Shown in pieces: positions 42,635-51,760 of a DNA stretch of 64,000 nucleotides. The DNA is taken from the NCBI GenBank assembly GCA_024760525.1, contig CP060499.1:2542001-2606000 (forward strand). The letters are read 5' to 3'. Origin of the DNA: Nitrospira sp. Its GTDB lineage: Bacteria > Nitrospirota > Nitrospiria > Nitrospirales > Nitrospiraceae. The notes under the pieces are model-generated. The model was not told the DNA's origin and made no database searches. It was given only the letters and a program-made list of their open reading frames with translations. The translations under genes and the position numbers were made by a program. Each line of letters opens with the position of its first letter. Position 1 is the first letter of the stretch.

Positions 42635-43288
42635 CTACTGCACTTCCACAATCTCCGACGGATCCACAGCTATCGGGCCGATAGCCAGCTTCGGTTGCCC
42701 ATCTTCCATACGCACGCCTGTCACGGTGAGTTGCGCACGGCCTTTTGCGGCCACCGCTGCGCCCTGATTGTCGACGGCAGAGATGGCGTACTCATAGATG
42801 CCGGCCGGCAAGGCGACGCCCTTGCTGTCTTTCCCGTCCCACTGTGCTTGGTTGAGCCCGGCCTGGCGGCCGGTGTATTCCAACACTCGCACAGCCTGCC
42901 GATTCTGATCGAGAATCGTAATCTGCACACGGGCCGCACCCTTTTCGAGCGCATACGTCAGCGAGGCCGAACCGTTCTCCACGTGCGTCAGCGGACGATC
43001 GACGCTGACTTGTCGGCCGACCATGGGCAGCAGCGTGAACTGCAGCGAAGCGGTCTGCGCGTCGAGGCTCTTCTGCATCAGCTGTGCTTGCTTCGCGCTC
43101 TGCTCCAACTGGCTGAATTGCGCGAGCTGTGAGACGAATTCGGTATTGTTGGTTGGGTTCAGAGGGTCCTGGCTCTTCAATTGCGTGATCAGGAGCTTGA
43201 GAAAATCGTCCTGCCCTAACTGTCGAGGTCCTGTTTTTTCGGATGCCGATGGAGTTGCCGTCGAAGTGATTTGTGATACATCAACCAT
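42635..43288 (-). CDS. flgD: Hook capping protein FlgD
   Basis: 217 residues. The N-terminal LGQDDFLKLLITQLKSQDPLNPTNNTEFVSQLAQFSQLEQ (in part) is the FlgD signature for cap function; the C-terminal half has the FlgD Ig-like and Tudor-like segments with GRQAGLNQAQWDGKDSKGVALPAGIYEY (in part). It scaffolds hook polymerisation and lies between fliK and flgE as in many operons. AAGGGG precedes the ATG. Confidence 0.96.
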   Translation of the reverse strand: MVDVSQITSTATPSASEKTGPRQLGQDDFLKLLITQLKSQDPLNPTNNTEFVSQLAQFSQLEQSAKQAQLMQKSLDAQTASLQFTLLPMVGRQVSVDRPLTHVENGSASLTYALEKGAARVQITILDQNRQAVRVLEYTGRQAGLNQAQWDGKDSKGVALPAGIYEYAISAVDNQGAAVAAKGRAQLTVTGVRMEDGQPKLAIGPIAVDPSEIVEVQ

Positions 43289-43308
43289 TGCCGTATCCCC
43301 TTTCCAGT

Positions 43309-44991
43309 CTACGCGACCAAATTCAAGAGGCCGTGCAGCGATCCGCGCGATTCATCCCGCCCGTCACGGCCATGCTCATGCTCCATTCCATGTGAACCTT
43401 GATTCCACGCATGGCCTTGTTCCTGAAACTGACCCTGCTGAAAGGAACGACCGGCGCCTTGGCGATCGATATCGACACGGAACTGTCCCATTTCCAATCC
43501 GTTCGTCTGCAAAACGGCCTGAAAACGGTCCTGCCCGTTCATAAGGTATTGGCCCACCTCCGGTCTGTCGGCTGACATGTGCGTATGGACCACATCATTC
43601 ATCATCGCGACACGAACATTCACATGACCCAGATCAGGTTGAGTCAAGTCGAGCACCACCGATCGCGTCATCAAGCGCATGGAGTGTTCCGCCGGGTAAG
43701 AGGTCGGCATAGCCGGCGGCGGTTGGCTCACGAAGGAGGCATTGGAAGGCGGCGACGTTGGACCGGAGCCCGAATGGGCCTGAACTCCGGCCGCCATCGG
43801 CCCGGCAGACTGTCCGTTCGCAAGCTGAAGATCGACCACAGCCGCCTGCGGCAGTTTGGCGACCACGTGATCAGGTTGTGGACCATGGTGATCCGCCCAC
43901 AACTCGTTGAACTGCTCTCCTGCCTCATCGCCAGGCTGCTGCCCATGTGGGAAGGCCCACCGCACCCTCGCTCCGATGTCTTCTGAATTCCCAAGGGCTC
44001 GCCCATAGTAGGCGATCTGTGTGGAAGCGGAATGGTCTTGTGGAACCTCTTCGAGCAGAACCGAATCCGGCTTGGGGGTTTCCGGTTTACCGTTTGATGA
44101 CACCGCACCAAGGTAGGCGTGAAACGCCCGCCGAACCACCGAGTCTTGTTGTGGAAGGGCCGCGTTAGGCTGCGGCTCCACAGACACCGGCTGATTTTTT
44201 CCGCTATCCGTCACGGCTGCGCCGCTGTCATTCACAACGACATACGGAGTCTGCCTTACGACTTGGTCGGCTTGTGAAGCATTCTTCGCTTGAGTCGCCG
44301 AAGCATCCAATTTCTGTTTCGACGGATCGTGCGGAGGAGTGCTAACCGTATTGGGAGAAGGATGGTCTTCAGAGGGGTGGGACTCCGTCACCGGAGCATT
44401 CACCGTCGCCGGCGAGATCAGCGGAGGCTTTGGGAGATCGCCGGAAGCCTCAGTGCCATTCTGAGACGGGTGAATCTCTTCGCCGACCGCAACCTTGTCC
44501 TCCAGGTGAATCTCTCCCTCCGTGTGAACCTCGGTCTCATCGATCGCTTCAGGTGTCGGCTGAAAAGGAATGACCGTGAGTAGAGGCGAAGATTCTTGCC
44601 CCTGAGCATCGGAACCTGCATGGCTCTCCTGTCCGGAAGATTCCACGTCTGTCTTTGAAACATCAGTGTTGCTCTCAGTGTTACTCGATCGGCCGTCGTC
44701 CGTTGCCTGAGCGGGTGATGCATCAGCCCGCTCCGTTCGAGTCGAGGAACCACTCAGACCTCTCGTCTCCTTCGTCGGGGACCCCTCATTGGACTTCGTC
44801 GCCGATCGACTGTCATCCGCTTCGCGGGCGTCTGCCCTCTCCCCTTCTCCACGAGCTCTCTGAAGAACCGTGGAAAAACTCTTTCGAACGCTGCTGGAGT
44901 TTGGAGAAGTCGTTGCCCGGACCGGCTTGGAACTCCCATCCACAGAGGGACCGGACGGAGCGGAGGACATATTAGGAGCGATGAAATCCAT
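43309..44991 (-). CDS. fliK: Hook-length control protein FliK
   Basis: 560 residues. The first ~400 residues are low-complexity Ser/Asp/Glu/Pro/Gln-rich, as in molecular rulers; the C-terminal domain has SVVLDLTQPDLGHVNVRVAMMNDVVHTHMSADRPEVGQYLMN (in part), matching the FliK Flg_hook C-terminal domain that acts on FlhB. Position before flgD supports it. The start is only by position; no good Shine-Dalgarno is seen, and ATG 44970 is an alternative. A variant sigma-54 element lies upstream. Confidence 0.88.
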   Translation of the reverse strand: MDFIAPNMSSAPSGPSVDGSSKPVRATTSPNSSSVRKSFSTVLQRARGEGERADAREADDSRSATKSNEGSPTKETRGLSGSSTRTERADASPAQATDDGRSSNTESNTDVSKTDVESSGQESHAGSDAQGQESSPLLTVIPFQPTPEAIDETEVHTEGEIHLEDKVAVGEEIHPSQNGTEASGDLPKPPLISPATVNAPVTESHPSEDHPSPNTVSTPPHDPSKQKLDASATQAKNASQADQVVRQTPYVVVNDSGAAVTDSGKNQPVSVEPQPNAALPQQDSVVRRAFHAYLGAVSSNGKPETPKPDSVLLEEVPQDHSASTQIAYYGRALGNSEDIGARVRWAFPHGQQPGDEAGEQFNELWADHHGPQPDHVVAKLPQAAVVDLQLANGQSAGPMAAGVQAHSGSGPTSPPSNASFVSQPPPAMPTSYPAEHSMRLMTRSVVLDLTQPDLGHVNVRVAMMNDVVHTHMSADRPEVGQYLMNGQDRFQAVLQTNGLEMGQFRVDIDRQGAGRSFQQGQFQEQGHAWNQGSHGMEHEHGRDGRDESRGSLHGLLNLVA

Positions 44992-45026
44992 AGTAGGTCG
45001 GTCTCGTATGATCCGTGCCGAAAGAA

Positions 45027-45042
45027 TACAAGCCCCATGCCA
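45027..45042 (-). promoter_or_regulatory. Variant sigma-54 promoter before fliK-flgD-flgE
   Basis: Minus strand TGGCATG-GGGC-TTGTA: the -24 half is perfect but -12 is GT, not GC. The predicted start near 45016 gives a 25-nt leader, the same geometry as flgF and fliL, which favours function. Confidence 0.45.
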
Positions 45043-45181
45043 TCTGAAGCGGCCTTGTAAGAGCTCAAATTATGTGAGATTTCTGATGAGGATCTCGACA
45101 ACGGTATGGCGAGAGAGGAAAACTTTACTGGGCACTAGGCAAAAGTGACCGGCAAAACGATAACCATCGCTCTTTGCCCTA

Positions 45182-45574
45182 TTACAACGGAGATTCAAAC
45201 TGCAGCGGGAGTTTCTTTGAGCGGTCCTCGGGCAGCTTGAACCTGAAATGCCAATCACGCTGCCCGGTCTCCGGTGAGGAGCGAAACCAACCCTCTGCGG
45301 TAAGATGTTGATCCGATTTCGACTTGCCCTCGGGATAGAACTTGAAGCGCAAATGCTTGTCTTTCCCGTCGTGTGACGAATCCGGGCTCAGCCGGCCGGT
45401 GATCTCCACGTGGTCTTCCAGCGTATCGAGCGCCTGATTGAGGAGCGAACGAAGCAGAGTCGTGCTGAGCGTCTCCTCGAAGGGTTGATCGGGGTTGAAC
45501 GGTTCCGTTTCGGCAGCCCACAGAGGAGCGGCGGTACATATCAAGACCAGCGCGACGGCCACAGTTCGCAACAT
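45182..45574 (-). CDS. Secreted hypothetical protein in the flagellar operon
   Basis: 130 residues with a Sec signal peptide (MLRTVAVALVLICTAAPLWA). The mature part is acidic then Lys/Arg-rich, with two near-identical-type segments, KDKHLRFKFYPEGKSKSDQHLTAEGWFR and RDWHFRFKLPEDRSKKLPLQF (in part), suggesting beta strands. No family recognised. It lies between the ylxF/motE gene and fliK, 72 bp after the former, and is probably transcribed from the flgB promoter. A periplasmic role near the motor or rod is possible; unproven. Confidence 0.7.
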   Translation of the reverse strand: MLRTVAVALVLICTAAPLWAAETEPFNPDQPFEETLSTTLLRSLLNQALDTLEDHVEITGRLSPDSSHDGKDKHLRFKFYPEGKSKSDQHLTAEGWFRSSPETGQRDWHFRFKLPEDRSKKLPLQFESPL

Positions 45575-45646
45575 GCGATCACTCTATCGTCCCCTCGCCG
45601 CCCGGTCAATATCGGGCCTCGTTTGAGACAGTGCGTGATGGAGCCC

Positions 45647-46405
45647 TTACGGCGTTTGGGCCAGCAGCTGTTCGGTGAGTTTGGCGGCCCGGTCCGCTTT
45701 GACCTGAGCCAGGATCGCTCCGGCGGTTTTGGATTTGACCATCCGAAGGATCTCGATCGCCTTGCGGTCCGGCATACGTTCCAGGCGCGCGGCGGCGTCC
45801 TCCGACGCCATGGCTTCGTAGATTTTGGCGAGTTGCATTCGCTGATCCTGTCCCGCACGGTCCTTCTCCGCGCGGATTTTCGCGAGTTGAGCCGGTGAAC
45901 GGTCGTCTTTGCCCTGCGCGCTTTGAATCCGCTTTTCCAAGGCTTCGTTCTGGTCCAAAAGCTGCTCGACCTGACTCCTCACGATCATGAGCCGTTCTTC
46001 ATTTTCCCGGATCGCGTCCTCACGCCGGTCCAAATCGCGCTTCCGCTGTTCCAGCATCTCGATCACTTCCCGGGGCAGATTGATTGCCGGCCCCTGGGTC
46101 ACGGGGGGTGCCAACAGCTTGGCATCGTCGCGGGATTCGCCTTCGGTGCTTTCCCCCTCTTGCATAGGCTGTGGCTGACTTTGTTTCACTGAAGTTTGCG
46201 GCAGAGGCGGCGTCTTCGGTTTAGGCCCGGATGAGGCTTGTCCCAATTGCACCATCACCCACAGGAGGATGGTCGAGCCGATGATCCCGCCGACCATCGT
46301 CCACAGCGAAGACCGCCGGTTCCTCCTCGGCAGATTCACAGCAAGATGTCCAATGCCGCCGAGACGAAAGGGATTGACCCTGACCCGCGAAGATCGTACC
46401 TTCAT
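45647..46405 (-). CDS. MotE/YlxF-family flagellar protein
   Basis: 252 residues: one membrane helix at about 33-52 (MVGGIIGSTILLWVMVQL), a charged coiled coil (115-185) and a C-terminal MgtE N-terminal-like domain (EAMASEDAAARLERMPDRKAIEILRM, in part). YlxF of Bacillus and MotE of rhizobia, which supports MotC folding in the latter, have this layout. The gene order fliJ-ylxF-fliK is conserved with Bacillus. It overlaps fliJ by ATGA. Exact role in this lineage unknown. Confidence 0.85.
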   Translation of the reverse strand: MKVRSSRVRVNPFRLGGIGHLAVNLPRRNRRSSLWTMVGGIIGSTILLWVMVQLGQASSGPKPKTPPLPQTSVKQSQPQPMQEGESTEGESRDDAKLLAPPVTQGPAINLPREVIEMLEQRKRDLDRREDAIRENEERLMIVRSQVEQLLDQNEALEKRIQSAQGKDDRSPAQLAKIRAEKDRAGQDQRMQLAKIYEAMASEDAAARLERMPDRKAIEILRMVKSKTAGAILAQVKADRAAKLTEQLLAQTP

Positions 46406-46842
46406 GACCTACTCTCACTTCCGCTGGAATACCGGCGGCTCGCGGCATCATCCGTGACCCGCTGCTCTTGACGCCCCATGTCCGCCCGTTTCGCTTCCTG
46501 GCGTTTTTCCGCCACCAGCTCAAGCAGCTTGCACTCCTGACTGGCTTCGACAAGGAGAGACTTGGTATGCTGCCATGCCGAAGCGGCCTGGTTGATTTCG
46601 CGACGCGCGTGGCGCAGTGCGGTTTGTTGGGAATCCATGCGCGCTTGCCATTCCAACAAGGCTTCGATCGTCAGCCCTTGCTTCGTGTGTCGTTCATAGT
46701 CCGCGGAATCCGTTTGTATCTGAGTTTCAATATCGCGATGGCGCTCCTCGCTGCGGGCGAGAGTTTGAGTGATCTGCGCCAATTCCATCATCAAGGCCTC
46801 TACGGTCTGGGCGCGCAACTTCTGCAACGAATCGAGACTCAT
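46402..46842 (-). CDS. fliJ: Flagellar export chaperone FliJ
   Basis: 146 residues, almost entirely coiled coil, starting MSLDSLQKLRAQTVEALMMELAQ (in part), as in FliJ, which sits in the FliI hexamer like the gamma subunit of an F-type ATPase. It overlaps fliI (ATGA) and the motE-like gene (ATGA). Sequence conservation in FliJ is low, so position is a main part of the evidence. Confidence 0.85.
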   Translation of the reverse strand: MSLDSLQKLRAQTVEALMMELAQITQTLARSEERHRDIETQIQTDSADYERHTKQGLTIEALLEWQARMDSQQTALRHARREINQAASAWQHTKSLLVEASQECKLLELVAEKRQEAKRADMGRQEQRVTDDAASRRYSSGSESRS

Positions 46843-48146
46843 GCCGTCTTCTGGGCCAGCGCCTCAAGCTGCTGCACCGATGCGGCAAAACTCGAGGACT
46901 CCTCAATGTCCTGCCTCAAATACGAGTTGATCGCCTCCTGCGCCTGAACGGCGCGGTCGAGTCCGGCATTCATCCCCGACTTGTAGGCTCCCAACAGCAC
47001 CAAATCCTCGGATTGGCGATACCGGGCCACTAATTCGAGCAGACGCCTGGCGGCATCGTACTGCGGTCGCCCGACGATATCCCGCATCACCCGGCTGGCG
47101 CTCTGGAGAAGATCGATCGCGGGAAAATGATTGCGCGCAGCCAACGCGCGCGATAAGACGATATGGCCGTCCAAGATCGAACGGACCGAATCCGCGATCG
47201 GATCACTGAGGTCATCCCCATCTACCAGCACGGTATACAATCCGGTAATGGTTCCCGGTCCCGGTCCGGTTCCGACGCGTTCCAAGAGCTTGGGCAACAG
47301 CGCGAACACAGACGGCGTATAGCCTTTGGTCGTCGGAGGTTCGCCGATCGCCAGCCCGACTTCACGCTGGCCGTAGGCCAATCTGGTCAGCGAATCCATC
47401 AACAGCAAGACCTGTTTCCCGGCGTCACGGAAATACTCCGCAATGGTTGTGGCCACCAATGCCGCGCGTATCCGCACGAGAGGGGCTTGGTCGGAAGTCG
47501 CGACAACTACGACGGAGCGTCCGAGCGCCTCCGTCCCGAGATCGCGCTCCAAGAACTCGTTGACCTCCCGGCCTCGTTCTCCGATGAGGGCGATGACGTT
47601 GACATCCGCTTTGGTATAGCGACTGATCATCCCCAGCAGCACGCTCTTTCCGACCCCGGAACCGGAAAAAATGCCCATTTTCTGCCCGCGTCCGCACGTC
47701 AGAAACCCGTTGATCGCGCGAACGCCGAGATCAAGCGGAGTGCGGATGCGGGCTCGTTGGAGCGGGTTGGGCGCTCCGGCATGAAGCGGATACCGTTCTT
47801 CGGTCCTCAGCGGCCCTTTGCCGTCCATCGGATTTCCGCAGCCATCGAGCACTCTTCCCAACAAGCCCGGCCCGACGGCAAGATCGGCCACGTGGCCCGT
47901 CATCGTAATCCGGCTGCCCGGCCCGATGCCCTGCATGTCCCCCAGCGGCATCAGCAAGACACGATTCCCACGGAATCCCACCACCTCCGCCGCAATCGGC
48001 CCCCCACAGGCCTCTCTCGTAATCCGGCACAGTTCTCCGACGGTGGTCATCGGCCCGTACCCTTCCACGACAATCCCGACAGCTTGCGCAACTCTTCCGG
48101 AGATTTCGATCGGTTCGACGTGCTCGATGAGTTGACTAAGACTCAT
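46839..48146 (-). CDS. fliI: Flagellar export ATPase FliI
   Basis: 435 residues of the F1-beta-like type III ATPase family: Walker A FSGSGVGKSVLLGM, Walker B LLLMDSLTRLAYGQREVGLAIGEPPTTKGY (in part) and GTITGLYTVLVDGDDLSDPIADSVRSILDGHIVLSR (in part). It energises substrate unloading with FliH and FliJ. The ATG overlaps the end of the REC-fliH gene by 11 bp, so FliI and its receiver-bearing partner are made together. Confidence 0.97.
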   Translation of the reverse strand: MSLSQLIEHVEPIEISGRVAQAVGIVVEGYGPMTTVGELCRITREACGGPIAAEVVGFRGNRVLLMPLGDMQGIGPGSRITMTGHVADLAVGPGLLGRVLDGCGNPMDGKGPLRTEERYPLHAGAPNPLQRARIRTPLDLGVRAINGFLTCGRGQKMGIFSGSGVGKSVLLGMISRYTKADVNVIALIGERGREVNEFLERDLGTEALGRSVVVVATSDQAPLVRIRAALVATTIAEYFRDAGKQVLLLMDSLTRLAYGQREVGLAIGEPPTTKGYTPSVFALLPKLLERVGTGPGPGTITGLYTVLVDGDDLSDPIADSVRSILDGHIVLSRALAARNHFPAIDLLQSASRVMRDIVGRPQYDAARRLLELVARYRQSEDLVLLGAYKSGMNAGLDRAVQAQEAINSYLRQDIEESSSFAASVQQLEALAQKTA

Positions 48147-49161
48147 GTTGAGGCCTGCTCTTCAAGGCATCGCCCAAACGGAACAGCTGGGTATCGAGAG
48201 AGGCATCGACCTGTCGCGTCGCGGTATGCAGCAGGCAGCTTCCCCGTGGAAGGGACGGCACCGGTTCGATGTGGATCGTCAACACAATATCCTGCTGCCC
48301 CGTGAGATCCGCCCGAACAGCCTCGAGTACCGCAGCATCCGCCGGATGCGCTTGGATCACCACGCCACCGGACTCTCGAATGGCGCCTAACGCAGTCTTG
48401 ACCTGCACTACGATCTGGTCCCGGCACGACTCGGCCGACTCGTGAAGAATCTTGGACACAATCTGAAGCGCGAGCGCGATGACTTCGTCATCGACCGTCT
48501 GTCGGAGCTGTGACCGGGCGGCATCGAACTTCCTGACGGCGTCGGTCAGCACGGTGATATCGTGCCGGCGCTGCTCCTCCGTCTGCCGCCGGCCGTCCAC
48601 CAGACCTCGCTCATATTCCGTCGGATCGCTCTCCCTTCGGACGGCCCCGTCGTCTCCGAAGGTCTGGAATGGCGCGCTCTGCAGACGTATCGCGCCGGAT
48701 CGTACGGCCGCATGCTTCAAGACGGTATTTTCGTTGCGCAGCCGATGGAGTTCCAATAAGCGGCGCACGGTGGCCAGGACGACTTCGTTTTGAAAAGGCT
48801 TCATCAAAAAATCGGTGGCGCCGGCCTTCATCGCGCGGACGGCGAGTTCCACCGTCGCGGCTCCCGTCATCGCCACGCCGATAATCCGATTATCAGTCCG
48901 CTGTGCTTCTTCGAGCACCGCAATCCCGTCCTGATCCGGCAGTAGGACATCGACGATCAGCAGCGCAGGCGCCATCTGCTTCACCATCGACAGCGCCTCC
49001 TGCCCCGACCCGGAGACTCGAATGGGCACTCGCTCCGGCTTGAACAGTTCGAGGAACAAATTGCGAACCCCCTCGTCATCGTCAACGACTAAGATGGTGC
49101 TCTGAAGTCGCGAAACTCCTCGCTCGCACGCGGTCATCCCCGGAATGGTCATGCCCGTCAC
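48136..49161 (-). CDS. fliH: FliH fused to an N-terminal response-regulator receiver domain
   Basis: 341 residues from GTG 49161, which overlaps the fliG stop by one base and has AGGAG eight bases upstream; ATG 49152 is an alternative. Residues ~20-140 form a complete receiver: acidic VVDDDEG, phospho-Asp D72 in LIVDVLLPDQDG, T100 in AMTGAA and K122 in LMKPF. A coiled linker (HRLRNENTVLKHA) resembling that of the NtrC-type regulator at 58183-59634 follows. Residues ~190-341 are FliH: RGLVDGRRQTEEQ, ALQIVSKILHES and the C-terminal IHIEPVPSLPRGSCLL that binds FliI. FliH normally is ~230 residues without a receiver. Confidence 0.9.
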   Translation of the reverse strand: MTGMTIPGMTACERGVSRLQSTILVVDDDEGVRNLFLELFKPERVPIRVSGSGQEALSMVKQMAPALLIVDVLLPDQDGIAVLEEAQRTDNRIIGVAMTGAATVELAVRAMKAGATDFLMKPFQNEVVLATVRRLLELHRLRNENTVLKHAAVRSGAIRLQSAPFQTFGDDGAVRRESDPTEYERGLVDGRRQTEEQRRHDITVLTDAVRKFDAARSQLRQTVDDEVIALALQIVSKILHESAESCRDQIVVQVKTALGAIRESGGVVIQAHPADAAVLEAVRADLTGQQDIVLTIHIEPVPSLPRGSCLLHTATRQVDASLDTQLFRLGDALKSRPQHES

Positions 49162-50153
49162 TACAACATCTCCTCTCCCGGTCCGGCGATGACGATGCGG
49201 CTTTCTTCCTCCAACTTCCTGCATACTTTCAGGATATTCTGTTGCGCCTTCTCGATATCGGACACCTTGACCGGTCCCTTGGACTCCATATCCTCCTTCA
49301 ACATTTCCGCAGCTCGGCTGGACATGTTCTTGAAGAATTTCTCCTTGACCTCCGGATTGGCGCCCCTGAGGGCCAACGGAAGGTCTTCCTTGCTGATCTC
49401 CTTCATCAATTCCTGCATGCCGCGATCGTCGACTTTGATCAGGTCGTCGAACACGAACATGAGCGCCCGGATGGCATCGGCCAGCGGCTGGCTCTTCTCG
49501 GCGATCCTGACCATAATGCCGCCTTCGTTGGCCTTGTCCATTCTTGTCAGAATGTCGGCCATCACTTCAGGGCCTCCGATGCTCTGCGATCCCATTCCTT
49601 TACTGGTCAACAACGCCTCTTGCATACTTTGGCTGAGTTCCTCCAAGACCTCCGGCTGCACTTCCTCCATGGTCGCGAGCCGAAGCGCCACATCCCCGCG
49701 CATCGATTCCGGAAGCCCGGCCAGCACCTGCCCGGCTTGTTCACTCTCAAGGTGGGCGAGCACCACCGCCACCGTCTGGGCATGCTCGATCCTCAGCATT
49801 TGAACCAGGCTCCTCACATCGACCCATTTCAGCGCTTCCAGGCCGGGATAGGTTTTTCGGGCCATCGATTCGATGATCCGCGCCGCCTTTTCCGGACCCA
49901 ACGCCTTATTGAGCACGGTCCTGATAAACTCTTTTCCATGGAACTGGACTTGTCCCGTCGCGCTCTGGGCGCGAAAGTCCGAGATGACCGCGTCTTCCTC
50001 GTCTCGCGAGATTTGCGCCGTGCCGTCCATGAAGCTTCCCAGCTTTTTGATTTCTTTGGGGTCGAGTTGCTTCAAGACCTGGGCAGCCGCCTCTTCCCCG
50101 ATGGCGCGAAGAAGGATCGCTGCTTTCTGCTCACCCGTCAGGTTCTTCGTCAT
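49161..50153 (-). CDS. fliG: Flagellar motor switch protein FliG
   Basis: 330 residues. N-terminal LTGEQKAAILLRAIGEEAAAQVLKQLDPKEIKKLG (in part), middle domain with EHAQTVAVVLAHLESEQAG and the C-terminal motor domain with MFVFDDLIKVDDRGMQELMKEI (in part), which carries the charged residues facing the stator. It forms the upper C ring on FliF. No Shine-Dalgarno precedes the start, and an in-frame GTG lies one codon earlier, so coupling to fliF is likely. Its stop overlaps the REC-fliH start. Confidence 0.97.
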   Translation of the reverse strand: MTKNLTGEQKAAILLRAIGEEAAAQVLKQLDPKEIKKLGSFMDGTAQISRDEEDAVISDFRAQSATGQVQFHGKEFIRTVLNKALGPEKAARIIESMARKTYPGLEALKWVDVRSLVQMLRIEHAQTVAVVLAHLESEQAGQVLAGLPESMRGDVALRLATMEEVQPEVLEELSQSMQEALLTSKGMGSQSIGGPEVMADILTRMDKANEGGIMVRIAEKSQPLADAIRALMFVFDDLIKVDDRGMQELMKEISKEDLPLALRGANPEVKEKFFKNMSSRAAEMLKEDMESKGPVKVSDIEKAQQNILKVCRKLEEESRIVIAGPGEEML

Positions 50154-50162
50154 CACAACGTA

Positions 50163-51737
50163 CTAAGTTGGATTCTTGAGCCACTGTTTGACGACAACCG
50201 CCGTCGTGTCGGGATTCTTCCTGGCCATGTCGATGATCTGAGCTCGATCCGGTGCGTGCGGCAAAGAAGCTTCCCCCATCCCCACAGCGCCGGGTAATGC
50301 AGAGGCGACCGCCTCGGCCGGCATCTGCTCCGCCGTCGAACCCAACATGGCCAGCAACGGACGGACGACGAAGAGGAGAATCACCGTAAACAGCAGAATG
50401 CCGACCCCGTAGCGGAGATACGGCAGCCACGGCCTCGGGCCTTCCGCCATGGCCTCTGCCGTCGCACCCTGTGCTTCCTCCGGCTCCGTGCCGAATTGGA
50501 CATTGACGACTTCCACTTGATCTTGCCGATCGGCCGAAAAGCCCATCGCTTTCTTGACGATGTCCTCAATCCGTTTTAGATCTTCCTCCGAACGCGGAGT
50601 GTATTTTCGTGCGAGGACCGGCGCGTCCGCCGATTGCCCCTCGCCGGCTTTTGCGGTTTCATAGATGCCGTCGACCAGCACCGCGACCGATAATTGCTTG
50701 ATGACCCCCACCGGCTCCACGATTTTTGAGACTGTTCGGCTGATCTCATAGTTCACCGTCTCGTTTTTCGTCTGGCTGCTGCTCGAACTGGTCTGAGGCG
50801 GTTCCAGATCCGTTCCCGGCGGTACATTCGACTGCACACCGGGAACCCCGCCGCCGACCCCGTTGGAGCCATTGGCCTTTTCCTGCCCGCGCTGCTCGCT
50901 CCTCACCACCTGGCTGTTCGGATCATAGCGTTCTTCCGTCGTCTCAACCTTGCGGAAATCGACCAGGCTGGACACACGGACCACCGCCTTGTTGGGCCCG
51001 ACGATTCGCTCCAACATCGTTTGAATGCGGGTTTCCACATCTTTTTCGATGCTGCGTTGATATTCGAGCTGCGAGTTGGTCAACCCCGACGTTTCGTCAG
51101 TCGCCGTGGACGACAACATGCGGCCGTGTCCGTCCACCACCGTGACATCGCGGGCCTGCAGCCCTTCGATGCTGCTGGAGACCAGATGGATCACCCCTTG
51201 CACCTGCGACTGAGTCAGCTGTTGTCCGCTGCGGAGCGAAAGAATGACCGACGCGCGCGCTTTTTCCTGTTCGCTGGCGAAGAGACGCCGCTCCGGAATG
51301 GCCAGATGCACCCGGGCCCGTTCGACTTCCGGCAGCTGCGCGATGGTTCTCGCCAACTCGCCCTGTAGGGCGCGACGATAGTTCAGCTTCTGGACGAATT
51401 CGGACATGCCGATCGATGTTCGATCGAAAATCTCAAACCCGACCCCGCCTCCGTGGGGAAGCCCTTGGGTCGCCAGTTGGAGCCTCAGATCATGAACCTG
51501 AGCGGTCGGAACGAGCACTGTCGATCCGCCGCCGGTCATTTCGTACGGCACCTTCGTCTCTTTGAGCTTGTCGACGATGGCGGCTGCGTCTTCAGTGCTG
51601 AGGTTGGTGAACAGCACCTGCATGTCCGGTTGCTGCGTCCATAGGGTCAGGGCAATGAGCCCCGCCACCGATCCGGCCAATGCAATGAGGATGATCATCC
51701 GCTGGTTGATGGAGAATTTGGAAAATATACCTCCCAC
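50163..51737 (-). CDS. fliF: Flagellar MS-ring protein FliF
   Basis: 524 residues, GTG start with GAGGGG upstream. Two membrane helices (about 17-37 and 440-460) flank the periplasmic ring-building domains, with LFTNLSTEDAAAIVDKLKETKVPYE (in part) and ERRLFASEQEKARASVILSL at the N-terminal ring and the C-terminal tail ending ARKNPDTTAVVVKQWLKNP that binds FliG. The length is close to other FliF proteins. It lies 23 bp after fliE. Confidence 0.97.
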   Translation of the reverse strand: MGGIFSKFSINQRMIILIALAGSVAGLIALTLWTQQPDMQVLFTNLSTEDAAAIVDKLKETKVPYEMTGGGSTVLVPTAQVHDLRLQLATQGLPHGGGVGFEIFDRTSIGMSEFVQKLNYRRALQGELARTIAQLPEVERARVHLAIPERRLFASEQEKARASVILSLRSGQQLTQSQVQGVIHLVSSSIEGLQARDVTVVDGHGRMLSSTATDETSGLTNSQLEYQRSIEKDVETRIQTMLERIVGPNKAVVRVSSLVDFRKVETTEERYDPNSQVVRSEQRGQEKANGSNGVGGGVPGVQSNVPPGTDLEPPQTSSSSSQTKNETVNYEISRTVSKIVEPVGVIKQLSVAVLVDGIYETAKAGEGQSADAPVLARKYTPRSEEDLKRIEDIVKKAMGFSADRQDQVEVVNVQFGTEPEEAQGATAEAMAEGPRPWLPYLRYGVGILLFTVILLFVVRPLLAMLGSTAEQMPAEAVASALPGAVGMGEASLPHAPDRAQIIDMARKNPDTTAVVVKQWLKNPT

Positions 51738-51760
51738 GTCCCCTCACTCCTTCCGGTTGA

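Noticed and set aside
47163..48305. Plus-strand frame of about 380 codons opposite fliI
   Set aside because: Antisense shadow of an intact fliI; Arg/Gln/His-rich with no recognisable family.
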